From Streptomyces tubercidicus (GTDB taxonomy: Bacteria > Actinomycetota > Actinomycetes > Streptomycetales > Streptomycetaceae): DNA of 64,000 bases. The stretch covers positions 6,448,001 to 6,512,000 of the forward strand of contig NZ_CP114205.1 of assembly GCF_027497495.1 (NCBI RefSeq), in the 5' to 3' direction. Under the pieces are notes generated by a model. That model was not told the DNA's origin and ran no database searches. It saw only the letters and a program-made list of their open reading frames with translations. Position numbers and translations under genes: made by a program. Positions 34,631 to 41,565 of this stretch are shown here, one piece after another (position 1 is the stretch's first letter; every line of letters begins with the position of its first letter).

Positions 34631-35557
34631 ATGGTCGAAGAACTGGTGGCGGCCGGGGTGGCGCTGGCCTCCGTGGGCACGGTGTATCTCCTGGCGGCGG
34701 CGCGGGTGGTCAAGCAGTACGAACGTGGGGTCGTGCTGCGGCTGGGGCGGCTGGCCTCCGAGGTGCGCGGGCCCGGGTTCACCATGATCGTTCCGGTCAT
34801 CGACCGGATGCGTAAGGTCAATATGCAGATCGTCACGATGCCGGTGCCCGCCCAGGAGGGCATCACCCGCGACAACGTCACGGTGCGGGTCGACGCGGTC
34901 GTCTATTTCAAGGTCGTGGACGCCGCCGACGCGGTCATCCGGGTCGAGGACTACCGCTTCGCGGTCTCGCAGATGGCGCAGACCTCGCTGCGCTCGATCA
35001 TCGGCAAGAGCGAGCTGGACGATCTGCTGTCGAACCGCGAGAAGCTCAATCAGGGCCTGGAGCTGATGATGGACAGCCCGGCCATCGGCTGGGGAGTGAC
35101 CGTCGACCGGGTGGAGATCAAGGATGTCTCGCTGCCGGAGACGATGAAGCGGTCGATGGCCCGCCAGGCGGAGGCGACCCGTGACCGGCGCGCCCGCGTG
35201 ATCAACGCCGACGCCGAGCTGCAGGCGTCGAAGAAGCTGGCCGAGGCGGCCGCGGCGATGTCCGACCAGCCCGCGGCGCTGCAACTGCGACTGCTGCAGA
35301 CCGTGGTGGCGGTGGCCGCCGAGAAGAATTCCACGCTCGTCCTGCCGTTCCCGGTCGAGCTGCTGCGCTTCCTGGAGCGCTCCGGGCTGCAGGCCCAGGC
35401 GCAGACCGCGGCGGCCGAAGCGGAGCGGGACGGCGCCGCCCAGCGGCCGGCCGCCCCGGAGGCGCCCCGGGAGCCGCGTACGGCCGTCGAGCACGGTGCG
35501 GAGAGCGGTCTGCCGCCGGAGCTGACGGACCTCCCGCCGGTGGAGGATCTTCCGTAG
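34631..35557 (+). CDS. SPFH/band 7 protein (stomatin/slipin)
   Basis: A 308-residue membrane-scaffold protein from ATG 34631, about 7 bases after AGGGAG. One N-terminal hydrophobic helix (VAAGVALASVGTVYLLAAA) precedes the SPFH domain (QYERGVVLRLGRLASEVRGP, then RDNVTVRVDAVVYFKVVDA). A coiled-coil region ATRDRRARVINADAELQASK and a Pro/Glu-rich tail follow. Slipins organise membrane microdomains and often work with NfeD proteins or membrane proteases. No nfeD partner is adjacent here; instead it lies between two secreted protease genes. Confidence 0.9.
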   Translation: MVEELVAAGVALASVGTVYLLAAARVVKQYERGVVLRLGRLASEVRGPGFTMIVPVIDRMRKVNMQIVTMPVPAQEGITRDNVTVRVDAVVYFKVVDAADAVIRVEDYRFAVSQMAQTSLRSIIGKSELDDLLSNREKLNQGLELMMDSPAIGWGVTVDRVEIKDVSLPETMKRSMARQAEATRDRRARVINADAELQASKKLAEAAAAMSDQPAALQLRLLQTVVAVAAEKNSTLVLPFPVELLRFLERSGLQAQAQTAAAEAERDGAAQRPAAPEAPREPRTAVEHGAESGLPPELTDLPPVEDLP

Positions 35558-35954
35558 TCGAGCGCCATTTGTCCCCCTTCATGGGGTTATCCAGGGCGAT
35601 TTGAGTTGCCCAGGGGGCGGTTCCCGGCCGGTGTTTTCCGGCCAGCTATAGTCCTCACACGTTGCCGTCCGCCGAGCGCTCCGCGTGCCTGCTGACATCT
35701 GCACCCGGCACGAGGTGTGCGGATGTCGGTGTGTCCTTCGTGTGGCGAATTGGTGAACTCCCGTATGGAAGACCGGAACTCGGTCTTGTGCGCGAGTGAG
35801 GCGGATGGTGATACTCGGCTCCACCTTGGCATGGACGCGACTCCCTAATGCGCCGCTCCTCGGGGCGGACCCGTGCCAGTCCTGATCCCTCACTCTCCGG
35901 GCCCGGACAACTCCCCACGGTTTCCTGGCTCATCCCCCCACGGGAGGCACTGAG
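35558..35954. other. 397-base intergenic region before the second protease
   Basis: No gene is seen. It is AT-richer than flanking DNA and contains a perfect dyad AAGACCG-GAACT-CGGTCTT at 35769-35787, a candidate operator or leader hairpin for the downstream protease. GGGAGG at 35942-35947 is the ribosome binding site. Confidence 0.5.
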
Positions 35955-37031
35955 TTGAAGCACCGACGCATACCCAACCGGCGCGTCGTCATAGCGGGCG
36001 CGGGTGCGCTCGCCCTCGCCGCGACCGCCACCGTCACCCTCGCCAACGCCAACGCGTCCACGACTCCCGAACCCCGCCCCTCCCTCGCCAAGCTGACCTC
36101 CGCAGCGGCGAACAAGCTCGCCTCCCAGCTCAAGACGGACACCGCCGGTGCCTTCTACGACGCCAAGGCCAAGAAGCTGGTGGTCAACGTCGTGGACAAG
36201 GCCGCCGCCAAGGCCGTACGGGCGAAGGGGGCGGAAGCGAGACTCGTCCAGCACACCTTCGCCCAGCTCGACTCGGCCCGGCAGACGCTGAAGTCGAAGG
36301 CGACCATCCCCGGCACGTCCTGGGGGATCGACCCGCGGAGCAACAAGGTCGTGGTGACCGCCGACCGCACGGTCAAGGGCAGCAAGCTGGACCGGCTCAC
36401 CAAGGTCGCCAAGAGCCTGGGCAGCAAGGTCGAGGTCCGCCACAGCAAGGGCGAGTTCAAACCGTTCATCGGCGGCGGCGACGCGATCTGGGGCAGCGGT
36501 GCCCGTTGCTCGCTCGGCTTCAACGTCGTCAAGGACGGCCAGCCGCACTTCCTCACGGCCGGACACTGCGGCAACGAGATCAAGAGCTGGTCCGACAAGC
36601 AGGGCGGCTCGGCGATCGCCACCACCGAGGACTCCAAGTTCCCCGGCGACGACTACTCGCTCGCCAAGTACACCGGCGACACCCCGCACCCGAGCGAGGT
36701 CGACCTCTACAACGGCGGCACCCAGAAGATCACCAAGGCCGCGGAGGCCACCGTCGGTGAGAAGGTGCAGCGCAGCGGCAGCACCACCCAGGTGCACGAC
36801 GGCACGGTCAAGGCGCTCAACGCCAGCGTCAACTACCAGGAGGGCACGGTCGAGGGTCTGATCCAGACCGATGTCTGCGCCGAGCCCGGCGACAGCGGTG
36901 GCGCGCTCTTCGACGGGGAGTCCGCCCTCGGGCTCACCTCCGGCGGCAGCGGCGACTGCTCCAACGGCGGCGAAACCTTCTTCCAGCCGGTCACCGAGGC
37001 CCTGAAGGCCTACGGCGCGGAAATCGGCTGA
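35955..37031 (+). CDS. Streptogrisin-like secreted serine protease with full pro-domain
   Basis: A 358-residue S1E protease starting at TTG 35955 (MKHRRIPNRRVVIAGAGALA), 7 bases after GGGAGG. The signal peptide ends near NANAS. A longer pro-domain (about 130 residues) includes LVVNVVDKAAAKAV. The mature part begins around residue 170 with IGGGDAIWGSGARCSLGFNV. Triad: TAGHCG, GDDYSLAKY and GDSGGAL. Compared with the 33489 gene, GDSGGA replaces GDSGGP and charged residues are more frequent. The exact specificity is not predictable by eye. Confidence 0.92.
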   Translation: MKHRRIPNRRVVIAGAGALALAATATVTLANANASTTPEPRPSLAKLTSAAANKLASQLKTDTAGAFYDAKAKKLVVNVVDKAAAKAVRAKGAEARLVQHTFAQLDSARQTLKSKATIPGTSWGIDPRSNKVVVTADRTVKGSKLDRLTKVAKSLGSKVEVRHSKGEFKPFIGGGDAIWGSGARCSLGFNVVKDGQPHFLTAGHCGNEIKSWSDKQGGSAIATTEDSKFPGDDYSLAKYTGDTPHPSEVDLYNGGTQKITKAAEATVGEKVQRSGSTTQVHDGTVKALNASVNYQEGTVEGLIQTDVCAEPGDSGGALFDGESALGLTSGGSGDCSNGGETFFQPVTEALKAYGAEIG

Positions 37032-37118
37032 CCGCAGGCACACCCCGCACCAGCTCGGCGCACGGTGCCGGGCCCCGGATCCGCTCGTCGCCCGGGGACC
37101 GGCACCGTCCCGCGTCGC

Positions 37119-37934
37119 TCAGCCACCGGTGCCCGCGGCCGCGCTCCGGCCGTCGCCCGGCCCGAACGCCGCCAGTGCCTCCTCGGCCGAACACCGGGCC
37201 CGGACATAGGTATCCGCCCATGTGGCCGCCGACGGAGCGTCCGATTCCCGGGCGATCCGGGCGCACGCCGCCTCATGATCGAAGGCCGTATGCCGCAGTG
37301 TCACCGCTCCGCCGCCCGGCCCCAGCAGCGCCCAGTGGGCGCCCGGCCGGCCGTACGGCATCCCGACGCTCCCCGGATTGACCACCAGCCGTCCGTGAGT
37401 GAACCGGACGAACGGCATATGGGTGTGCCCGCAGACCACCGTCCGTACGGCATCGGGCACCCCCGCCAGCACCTCCGCCCAGCGCTCGGGCCGGGAGTCG
37501 ACCAGCGCGATCTCGGTGTCGTCGCGCGGGGTGGCGTGGCAGAAGAGGACCGGGCCGAGCCCGGCCACGCCCAGCGTCACGGTGGCGGGCAGCGATCCCA
37601 GGAAGTCCAGGTCGTCCGGGCCGAGTTGACCGGCCGCCCAGGCGTCCATCGGATCCCCGGGCTCGTTCCCCGGCCGGGCGGCGGCCATCTCGCGGTCGGC
37701 GTTGCCGCTGATCCATACCGCGCGGTCGCCGAGGGCGCGCAGCCGTGCCAGGGTCTGGCGGGGGAGCGGCCCGGCGAGCAGATCACCGGTCAGCACGATG
37801 CGGTCGGCGGCGCGGACGTCCGGCTCGGCGAGTACCGCCTCCAGTGCCGGCAGCACGGCGTGGATGTCGGAGAGCACGGCGACGCCCGTGCTGTGCGGGC
37901 GAACGGAGTCCGGGTCAGGGGCGCGAGTGTCCAT
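37119..37934 (-). CDS. Metallophosphoesterase
   Basis: A 271-residue calcineurin-like phosphoesterase; ATG 37934 is preferred over 37970. The two-metal site is seen in LSDIHAVLPAL, LTGDLLAGPLP, ISGNADREM (the usual GNHD-type motif with a change), LFCHATPRDD and CGHTHMPFVR, followed by VVNPGSVGMPYG. This resembles small cytoplasmic phosphodiesterases of the YfcE/DR1281 kind. Substrate is unknown. It separates the protease genes from the inhibitor gene and shares their codon use. Confidence 0.87.
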   Translation of the reverse strand: MDTRAPDPDSVRPHSTGVAVLSDIHAVLPALEAVLAEPDVRAADRIVLTGDLLAGPLPRQTLARLRALGDRAVWISGNADREMAAARPGNEPGDPMDAWAAGQLGPDDLDFLGSLPATVTLGVAGLGPVLFCHATPRDDTEIALVDSRPERWAEVLAGVPDAVRTVVCGHTHMPFVRFTHGRLVVNPGSVGMPYGRPGAHWALLGPGGGAVTLRHTAFDHEAACARIARESDAPSAATWADTYVRARCSAEEALAAFGPGDGRSAAAGTGG

Positions 37935-38024
37935 GCGCCGAGCCCAGGCACCGTCACGGCCCCACAGCATGCGAGATCCCCGGGCACCGCGTCCGGTGCC
38001 CGGGGAGTTGGACCGGTGGTCCGG

Positions 38025-38468
38025 TCAGAAGTCGAAGACCGAGCCGATGCCGTCGGTCATCGCGCAGGAGTTGGCGAAGGTGTAGCTGTACGAGACCCGC
38101 TTGCCCTGCCACACGCCGTCGGCGGTGACCACGAAGGGGTTCCACTCCTTGGTGCAGAGCCGGTCCGACGCGGCAGTGGTCACCGCGTTGAAGTCACCGG
38201 CCACCGCACGCAGTTGGGCACAGGCGGCTTTCGGGTTCGGGTGGCTGCCGGTCGCTCCCGGCATACAGCTGAGCGTCACGGCGCGCTGCACCGTGGCGGT
38301 CGCGCGGCTTTCGCCCTGGCCGGCCGTCAGCACCAGTGCCGTCGGGGCATAGAGCCCGCCGGTCCGCGTGGGCTGCTGCGCCGGTGCGGCGACGGCCTGC
38401 GCGGTGGTGGCGAGCGTGCCCAGGACCAGTGCCGCGCCGAGCGCGACCGCCCCAGTGATGTACCGCAT
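38025..38468 (-). CDS. Subtilisin-inhibitor-like (SSI) secreted protein with P1 lysine
   Basis: A 147-residue precursor; ATG 38468 lies 8 bases after GGGAG. The signal peptide ends at AQAVAAPA. The mature fold matches SSI: LYAPTALVLTAGQGE, VTLSCMPGATGSHPNP, TADGVWQGKRVSYSYTFANS and the ending GSVFDF. The four cysteines are conserved. Where SSI has the reactive-site loop CPMVYDP, this protein has CTKEWNP. P1 is therefore lysine, with glutamate at P1', predicting trypsin-like rather than subtilisin-like targets. It probably controls a secreted protease. Confidence 0.93.
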   Translation of the reverse strand: MRYITGAVALGAALVLGTLATTAQAVAAPAQQPTRTGGLYAPTALVLTAGQGESRATATVQRAVTLSCMPGATGSHPNPKAACAQLRAVAGDFNAVTTAASDRLCTKEWNPFVVTADGVWQGKRVSYSYTFANSCAMTDGIGSVFDF

Positions 38469-38872
38469 GACGAACACTCCCTTGCTCGAAGGTGCAGATA
38501 CCGGACGGGAGTCTGGCCCAACCGCACCCCGAAAGCACCCCGAGCGTGCAAGGAGCGATCGCTTTGAGTCGTTAGATGAAAGCTGAGAGTAATGGCGCGA
38601 ACCGGCCGGGGCGGTAGGCGGGCGGCCGGGGCGAAGCTGTGTGCGGCCAGCGGGGATGCCCGCCCTGGCATGCCCCGGGCAAGCGCCGCTCGGCCACGGA
38701 ACGAAGGGATCCGGCCGCCGACCGGTCGTTCGGGCGGGTTTCGATCTCCGGCGATTGGCCGAAGAGGAGGGCCGGAGGGGCCCTCCGGGCAGCCCGGGGC
38801 TCCCGACGAGGTAAGAACCGGCCGCCCGCCGGTCGCCTTACCGGCCCGGCTCCCCCTCATTTGCCCGCCCGT
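38469..38872. other. 404-base intergenic region
   Basis: No gene is seen. The right-hand side (38766-38787) has the palindrome GGAGGGCC-GGAGG-GGCCCTCC, which lies about 90 bases past the TetR stop and could end that transcript. The left side should hold the promoter of the SSI gene. Nothing else is recognised. Confidence 0.45.
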
Positions 38873-39532
38873 TCACTCCGTACGCCCCGCCATTTCCGGC
38901 AGCCCCGCCGTCAGCGCCCGCATGGTCCGCACCACCAGTTCGGCGGGGCCCTGCGGCCCGTCCGGTGCTCCGTCCCCCGCCGCCCACTCCTCCACCGCGA
39001 CCCGCATCGCGGTGTTCGCGGCGGCCGCGGCCAGCCGCACCGCCGACGGGTCCGCACCGGTCAGCCGCGCCAGGACCGGTCGCAGCGCCTCCTCGGTGTC
39101 GTGGTGCACCCGGTGCCAGACCGCGCGCAGTGCCGGATCGCCCGGCATCGCCCGCAGCAGCCCGCGGGTCCAGCGCAGCGCCTCGGCGGCCGGTGCGTCG
39201 GCGGGGGACAGGGCCCGGTGGGCCGCCCGCTCCAGCACCTCGCGTACGGGGAGGGCGTCCGGGCCCGTCGGCGGCGTGGCCAGATCGTCGATCCACTCCT
39301 GCACCCCGTTGGCGAGCAGCGGCACCACCGCGTCCTCCTTGGCGCGGAAGTAGCGGTAGAAGGTGCGCAGCGCGACCCCTGAGGTGTGGGCGATCTCCTC
39401 GGCGGTGACGGCGGCGCCGCGCTCCGTGAACAGGGCCGCCGCAGTGCGCGCGATCTCCAGCTGGGTCTCCGCCTTGCGCCGCTCGGTGAGCGAGGGGCGG
39501 GGCGGCGGGGTGGAGCGGGGCGCGGTCGGCAT
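38873..39532 (-). CDS. TetR-family repressor, divergent from SDR gene
   Basis: A 219-residue regulator from ATG 39532. The N-terminal helix-turn-helix (ARTAAALFTERGAAVTAEEI, then HTSGVALRTFYRYFRAKEDA) is clear. The remainder is an all-helical ligand domain. It is transcribed away from the dehydrogenase at 39642 across a 109-base gap containing TGGCA/TGCCA dyads, so it most likely controls itself and that gene. The ligand is unknown. Confidence 0.9.
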   Translation of the reverse strand: MPTAPRSTPPPRPSLTERRKAETQLEIARTAAALFTERGAAVTAEEIAHTSGVALRTFYRYFRAKEDAVVPLLANGVQEWIDDLATPPTGPDALPVREVLERAAHRALSPADAPAAEALRWTRGLLRAMPGDPALRAVWHRVHHDTEEALRPVLARLTGADPSAVRLAAAAANTAMRVAVEEWAAGDGAPDGPQGPAELVVRTMRALTAGLPEMAGRTE

Positions 39533-39555
39533 GCGCGTCAGTTTACGGACCGGGG

Positions 39556-39599
39556 TGCCAGAGCGGCATGGCAGGCGAAAGTGGCATGACGTGCCATTT
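39556..39599. promoter_or_regulatory. Candidate TetR operators in the divergent TetR-SDR gap
   Basis: TGCCA (39556-39560), eight bases, TGGCA (39569-39573); then AGTGGCATGACGTGCCATTT-type dyad with TGGCA (39582-39586), TGACG, TGCCA (39592-39596). The repeated half-sites between divergent genes fit binding by the adjacent TetR protein. Confidence 0.6.
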
Positions 39600-39641
39600 G
39601 CGGGTTAGCGTGCCCGGGTACCTCACGAACGGAGCTGGGCC

Positions 39642-40412
39642 ATGCAGCGCTTTGACGGACGCCGCGCACTGATCACCGGAGCCGGCTCGGGCATCGGCCA
39701 GGCCACGGTCCACTGGATCCTCGCCGAGGGCGGCCGGGTGGTGGCGGCGGACATCGATGCCGCGGGGCTGCGGATCACCGCCGACCGTGCCGCCGCCGAG
39801 GGCACCGATGACCGGCTGGAGACCGTGGTGCTGGACGTGGCCGACGAGGCGGCGGTCCGTACGGGCGTCGCCGCCGCGGTGGCGAGCCTCGGCGGTCTGG
39901 ACGTCCTGGTCAACGCGGCCGGTATTCTGCGCGCCGCGCACACCCATGAGACCGGCCTGGACCTCTTCAACCAGGTCCTCACGATCAATCTGACCGGCAC
40001 CTTCCTGATGATCCGTGAGTCGCTGCCCGCCCTCCTGGAGGGCGAGGCGCCGGTCGTGGTCAACTTCAGCTCCACCTCGGCCTCGTTCGCGCACCCGTAC
40101 ATGTCGGCATACGCGGCGAGCAAGGGCGGAATCCAGTCGATGACGCATGCCATCGCGAGCGAGTACAGCAAGCAGGGGCTGCGCGCGGTGTGTGTGGCGC
40201 CGGGCTCCATCGCCAGCGGCATGACCAGCGGCCCGGTGCCGGGACTGCCCGAGGACGCCGATATGACGCTGTTCACCAAGCTCTTCCCGGCCATCGGGGA
40301 AGGCTTCGCCGGTCCGGAGACGGTCGCCGGTGTCATCGCGATGCTCGCCTCGCGGGACGGCGCGTTCATCACCGGCACGGAGATCCGGATCGACGGCGGC
40401 ACGCATATGTGA
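39642..40412 (+). CDS. Short-chain dehydrogenase/reductase
   Basis: A 256-residue NAD(P)-dependent oxidoreductase, ATG 39642. Cofactor motif TGAGSGIG, NAAG near residue 89, the catalytic serine in NFSSTSASF and Tyr-Lys in AYAASKGG. An acidic residue after the second strand (VVAADIDAAG) favours NAD over NADP. An ending TGTEIRIDGGTHM is typical of 3-oxoacyl reductase-like members. The physiological substrate is unknown; control by the divergent TetR is likely. Confidence 0.9.
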   Translation: MQRFDGRRALITGAGSGIGQATVHWILAEGGRVVAADIDAAGLRITADRAAAEGTDDRLETVVLDVADEAAVRTGVAAAVASLGGLDVLVNAAGILRAAHTHETGLDLFNQVLTINLTGTFLMIRESLPALLEGEAPVVVNFSSTSASFAHPYMSAYAASKGGIQSMTHAIASEYSKQGLRAVCVAPGSIASGMTSGPVPGLPEDADMTLFTKLFPAIGEGFAGPETVAGVIAMLASRDGAFITGTEIRIDGGTHM

Positions 40413-40507
40413 GCCACGGGGCAGTGGGCGGCTTCGGGCCGTCGCCTTTGGGTCGTCGCCTTTGGCGTCGATGTGGAGGCCAAACGGCACTCAGCGAGAT
40501 GGACGGG

Positions 40508-40723
40508 CTAGGCCGCCCGTTTGGTCTGAACGTCTTCGGCTGTCAGGGCCTTGCCGCCGATTGCCCAGGCGCCGCTGGGAGTCTCGGTGATGACGACATG
40601 TGTCACCGGTCGCAGTGCTTCGCCTTCGACGGCGATCACTGCCTCGGAGACCTCTTCGACCATCTTCTGCTTCTCTTCGGGGGTGAATACCCCTGCGATC
40701 ACCTTGATGTCGATGAAGGGCAT
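40508..40723 (-). CDS. 4-oxalocrotonate tautomerase-like protein
   Basis: A 71-residue enzyme; ATG 40723 is fixed by GGGAGG upstream and by the need for a proline after the initiator (MPFIDIKVIAGVFTPEEKQK), which is the catalytic base of this family. THVVITETPSGAWAIGGKAL follows the family pattern. Members tautomerise dienols in aromatic breakdown or have dehalogenase-like activity; the reaction here is not known. It is convergent with the SDR gene. Confidence 0.9.
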   Translation of the reverse strand: MPFIDIKVIAGVFTPEEKQKMVEEVSEAVIAVEGEALRPVTHVVITETPSGAWAIGGKALTAEDVQTKRAA

Positions 40724-40968
40724 CGGATGCCTCCCATGTGATGGTGAGATCCGGCCGTCATGCCGCGGTGTGGGCTTGGCGTAATCGGCTCCGGCCGTCG
40801 TCGGGCCGACCCGGTTCACCGTCGAGCCGTAACGCTGAGGTCAACCGCTGCTCGCGCTGGCATGTTTCTCTCAGTGTCGCAGATCGGCTCCGGTGACGTA
40901 CGGGAGCGCGGAACCAGCCGCGAGGGGCCGTTCGCTTCCCGCACCGAGGCCCCACGCCCCGCCGTACC

Positions 40969-41292
40969 TCAAGCCTGCCCGGTCTCGAACCGGCTCACCT
41001 TCCCGTCCTCCACCGTGAACCGCCAGCGTGTCCGCATCTCGCCCCAGGTGTCGTTGCGGTAGTCCGCGACGAGGGCGAGTCCGCCGTCCGATTCGGACCG
41101 TACCTCCAGGTGTCCGCGGGTCGCGAAGATCTCCCGGTCGCACCATTCGCGCAGATCCCGGTCGGACCCGTCGTCGGACATCGTGGCGTCAGGGGTGAGG
41201 GCGTCGTAGAACGCCTGCTCGTCGTGGTGGTTGAGGGCCGTGACCAGGGCACGGACCGCGGGGTGGGACAGCCGGTTGGCGGGGAGGGTCAT
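40969..41292 (-). CDS. SnoaL/NTF2-like small protein
   Basis: A 107-residue protein from ATG 41292. The pattern HPAVRALVTALNHHDEQAFY followed by DALTPDATMSDDGSDRD and strands FTVEDGKVSRFETGQA is that of the NTF2-like cone fold (polyketide cyclase, isomerase or binding protein). There is no catalytic signature that I can name. Its start overlaps the stop of a possible micro-ORF (ATGA). The 245 bases downstream of its stop to the tautomerase start hold nothing recognisable. Confidence 0.8.
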   Translation of the reverse strand: MTLPANRLSHPAVRALVTALNHHDEQAFYDALTPDATMSDDGSDRDLREWCDREIFATRGHLEVRSESDGGLALVADYRNDTWGEMRTRWRFTVEDGKVSRFETGQA

Positions 41293-41372
41293 GAGGGGGG
41301 CGCGCCCTTCTTGCGGATGATCGACAGAGCCAGGGTGAGCAGGGTGCCGCCCACCGCCCAGGCGGCGGGCAC
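41289..41372 (-). CDS. Possible 27-residue membrane micro-ORF
   Basis: GTG 41372 would encode MPAAWAVGGTLLTLALSIIR followed by KKGAPPS: one hydrophobic helix with a positive C-terminal flank. Its TGA overlaps the ATG of the SnoaL-like gene. No clear ribosome site is seen, so it may be a leader peptide, the remnant of a longer gene, or chance. Confidence 0.25.
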   Translation of the reverse strand: MPAAWAVGGTLLTLALSIIRKKGAPPS

Positions 41373-41473
41373 CAGGAGCGGCCCTGTGTTCCCACATCTT
41401 CCGGTTGGTGGCGGAGAGGCGCAGGTCGGTGGGGCTGATCGGTGGAGCGGTGAGCGGACCTCCCGGGATGTGT

Positions 41474-41489
41474 TCGTACGAATGTTCGA
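41474..41489. promoter_or_regulatory. LexA (SOS) box upstream of dnaE2
   Basis: TCGTAC-GAAT-GTTCGA matches the actinobacterial LexA site TCGAAC-N4-GTTCGA at 11 of 12 positions. It lies 77 bases before the dnaE2 start. LexA control of dnaE2 is established in mycobacteria and fits here. Confidence 0.8.
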
Positions 41490-41565
41490 TGGGCGGGTTA
41501 TGGTGGAGAGGAGGAACGGGGGACGCAAGGTCAGCCGGGGGGCGGATGAGGTGCAGGAGGTGCGG

